Both the position numbers and the translations under genes were made by a program. The notes below the pieces were generated by a model. That model was not told the DNA's origin, ran no database searches, and saw nothing but the letters and a program-made list of their open reading frames with translations. Positions 62,478 through 64,000 of a stretch of DNA of 64,000 nucleotides are shown piece by piece. Location: NCBI RefSeq assembly GCF_008312935.1, contig NZ_VSZO01000079.1, positions 186,001-250,000 of the forward strand, written 5' to 3'. This stretch comes from Roseiconus lacunae (GTDB lineage Bacteria > Planctomycetota > Planctomycetia > Pirellulales > Pirellulaceae). The first letter of the stretch is position 1. Every line of letters begins with the position of its first letter.

Positions 62478-63614
62478 ATGCCGAATAGAAACCATCTAAA
62501 ACAGCAACTCTTGGTCACTGGATGCGCAGCTCTCGTTGCTTGCTCGACGGGATGTCGCAGTGCCATGCCCAAATGGAGCATGTTTGGTTTACGCAAAGCT
62601 CCCTCGGCAGAGATGCTTGCCGGAAACGGCCCCACGCATACTTATCCGCCTCCGCCAAGTTCATCGGCGACTCCGATGGCGATCGCTTCGACGGCAGCGG
62701 GGACGACTGGGACTGAGATGCCAGCCGGAACGATGGTCGCTCGGGCGACGACGGGCGAGGCTGGTGCGACGCCATCAACCAATCCTGCGGCCTCTCCGTA
62801 CGGTTTCGGAGCGAACGGTGGCCCCAACATGGCGGCCGCCCAAGCGAACGGTTTTGCCGTGACCGGCGGGCCGAGTCCGACGGCTTCGGGTGACGCACCG
62901 CAATACGCACTCAGTTCCAATGTGACTCCGGGAAAAAATTCTTCTGTTCCTGCGATCCCCGCCGGGTATCAATTCGGAACCAAAGCTACCGCTCCGGCGG
63001 CCAGCTCTACGGCAATGACAACTGGCGGAGCGGTCCCTCCCGATATGGCTGCCGCGGCAGCGAAATCGGGAGGTTACCAGATCCCGTCGTCGTACCCCGC
63101 GCCATCGGCAACGGCATCCGCGTCGCCTTCCGGTGCGAGTGCTTACCAGCTGCCATCAACTGTGACGCCGCCAGCTAGCTCCGGGGCTACCGGTGCATCG
63201 TCGGGCGGTTTTGCACTTCCAGACGACGTGATGGCAAGCGTGCAACAAGCTTCGAGTGCGGCAACCAATTCAAAACCTTTTACGCCAAAGACGACTCCCG
63301 GAATTCCCGCTACCTCGCCAGCAGAGGCGGAAACTGCGGTCTCTGCCTTGGCGATGCCTTCGAGTGCCAATCTGCCTGCGACGAGCGGAACGCCCGCCAC
63401 GACGGTCGGTACCGGAAACAGCAAACCATCATTCTCAACGGCCAGTGCTTCTTTATCATCGGGTAATAACTCACTTTCGCTGCCCATTAACGGGGGCGAA
63501 AGCAGCAGTAGTTCTTCCGGTGGTTATGCTCCGGGAAGCACTGGTGCATCATCAGGGTATCCAGCCACAAGCGGTTACCCGAGTCCAGGCACCAATGGAA
63601 GTTTTTACCGCTAG
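62478..63614 (+). CDS. low-complexity Ser/Ala/Thr/Pro/Gly-rich lipoprotein
   Basis: 378 residues from the ATG at 62478; 43 upstream in-frame residues were trimmed. The signal LLVTGCAALVACSTGCRS has more than one possible lipobox (ALVAC or STGC). The rest is almost all small and polar residues with loose repeats of GGYQIPSSYPAPSATA, SAYQLPSTVTPPASS and SGGYAPGSTGASSGYPATSG. Such composition indicates a disordered, perhaps glycosylated surface or periplasmic protein. No family is recognised. Confidence 0.75.
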   Translation: MPNRNHLKQQLLVTGCAALVACSTGCRSAMPKWSMFGLRKAPSAEMLAGNGPTHTYPPPPSSSATPMAIASTAAGTTGTEMPAGTMVARATTGEAGATPSTNPAASPYGFGANGGPNMAAAQANGFAVTGGPSPTASGDAPQYALSSNVTPGKNSSVPAIPAGYQFGTKATAPAASSTAMTTGGAVPPDMAAAAAKSGGYQIPSSYPAPSATASASPSGASAYQLPSTVTPPASSGATGASSGGFALPDDVMASVQQASSAATNSKPFTPKTTPGIPATSPAEAETAVSALAMPSSANLPATSGTPATTVGTGNSKPSFSTASASLSSGNNSLSLPINGGESSSSSSGGYAPGSTGASSGYPATSGYPSPGTNGSFYR

Positions 63615-63808
63615 GCCAAGGTACAGTTCACCCAGTCGATCCTAACGTTTAGAGCTTGTCACGTTCTCGCTTTCGCAGTTCGCAAATGAACGGGTTCACC
63701 CGATCAGAAGCCGCGCGGGGCTGGTCACATCGCAAGCACTAAAGGCGGCGTTCATTTCGGCATACGAACTCGTACCGGATGCTTTCTCACGCATCAGGAG
63801 TTCCGCCG

Positions 63809-64000
63809 ATGAATTTGTTGCTTCAACTCGCAACTGCGATGGCTATGTCGGTCTCGCTACAGTCCTCTGTGGTGACGACCGCCATCGATTCGCAATCTAA
63901 AACGCAGGCCAAAGTAGATTTAGTCGAACTGAATCACTTCTTGGATGACCACGGTCGCGAGGTGTTTCGCCAAGTGGTCTTTTACGATTGGTCTGGCAAG
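63809..64000 (+). CDS. exported protein of unknown function (partial, runs off window end)
   Basis: The first 64 codons are open to the end. MNLLLQLATAMAMSVSLQSS is a likely signal peptide. The mature start is VDLVELNHFLDDHGREVFRQ then VVFYDWSG, a pattern that I associate with small conserved planctomycete proteins of unknown function. AGGAG lies 8-9 nt ahead of the ATG. Confidence 0.7.
   Translation, partial: MNLLLQLATAMAMSVSLQSSVVTTAIDSQSKTQAKVDLVELNHFLDDHGREVFRQVVFYDWSGK

Overview
The window reads as a chromosomal piece of a planctomycete of the Pirellulaceae (Rhodopirellula-like). The indicators are a PSC1/DUF1549/DUF1553 cytochrome protein next to a DUF1501 protein, a crtN/P-ALDH-acyltransferase carotenoid operon, a planctomycete-style Tad pilus locus, many secreted proteins with no recognisable family, and moderate GC. 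No rRNA, tRNA, CRISPR array, prophage or intact insertion sequence was seen.

Layout. 1-3.6 kb (minus): carotenoid tailoring operon (aldehyde dehydrogenase, CrtN/CrtP-like oxidase, partial acyltransferase). 4.0-10.1 kb: central metabolism, with acetyl-CoA synthetase, a UxaA-type dehydratase (minus) and sucCD ending in a clear terminator. 10.3-16.7 kb: an exported TPR-CHAT protein, an aldo/keto reductase, an esterase with an ICMT-like methyltransferase, and an unknown exported protein. 17.0-29.7 kb (plus): a Tad/Flp pilus locus with secretin, CpaD-like lipoprotein, TadD-like TPR lipoprotein, three tandem pilin-like paralogues, a polytopic membrane protein, an unknown protein, prepilin peptidase, CpaB, CpaF ATPase, TadB and TadC. 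This is the most coherent and interesting system here. 29.7-37.9 kb (minus): AI-2E-family permease, unknown exported protein, Uup-type ABC-F ATPase, EF-hand-like exported protein, YihY, Pmp3 and an acidic-repeat lipoprotein. 38.3-50.3 kb: signalling, with a CheB-CheR-PAS fusion, an ANTAR regulator and a shortened paralogue (both pseudo-receivers), a multi-PAS hybrid kinase, a second AI-2E permease, an ABC1/UbiB kinase, DUF1328 and a single-domain receiver. 50.4-53.0 kb (minus): exopolysaccharide sugar transferase and nadC. 53.1-64.0 kb (plus): ComEA-like protein, PSC1/DUF1549/DUF1553 and DUF1501 proteins, a DapA-family lyase, an exported protein, SpoU methyltransferase, MBL hydrolase, a low-complexity lipoprotein and a partial exported protein.

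Non-coding structure is notable. A 70-80 bp imperfect palindrome recurs at least six times, plus two degenerate copies, always between genes and mostly just after a gene's 3' end. There are two tandem-repeat blocks (16 bp units at 6.1 kb, 36 bp units at 24.6 kb), and the 36 bp unit carries a core resembling the palindrome family. Start codons were chosen from ATG/GTG position, Shine-Dalgarno match, signal peptide position and overlap with the upstream stop. Several open frames extend further upstream only through TTG codons, and these extensions were trimmed.
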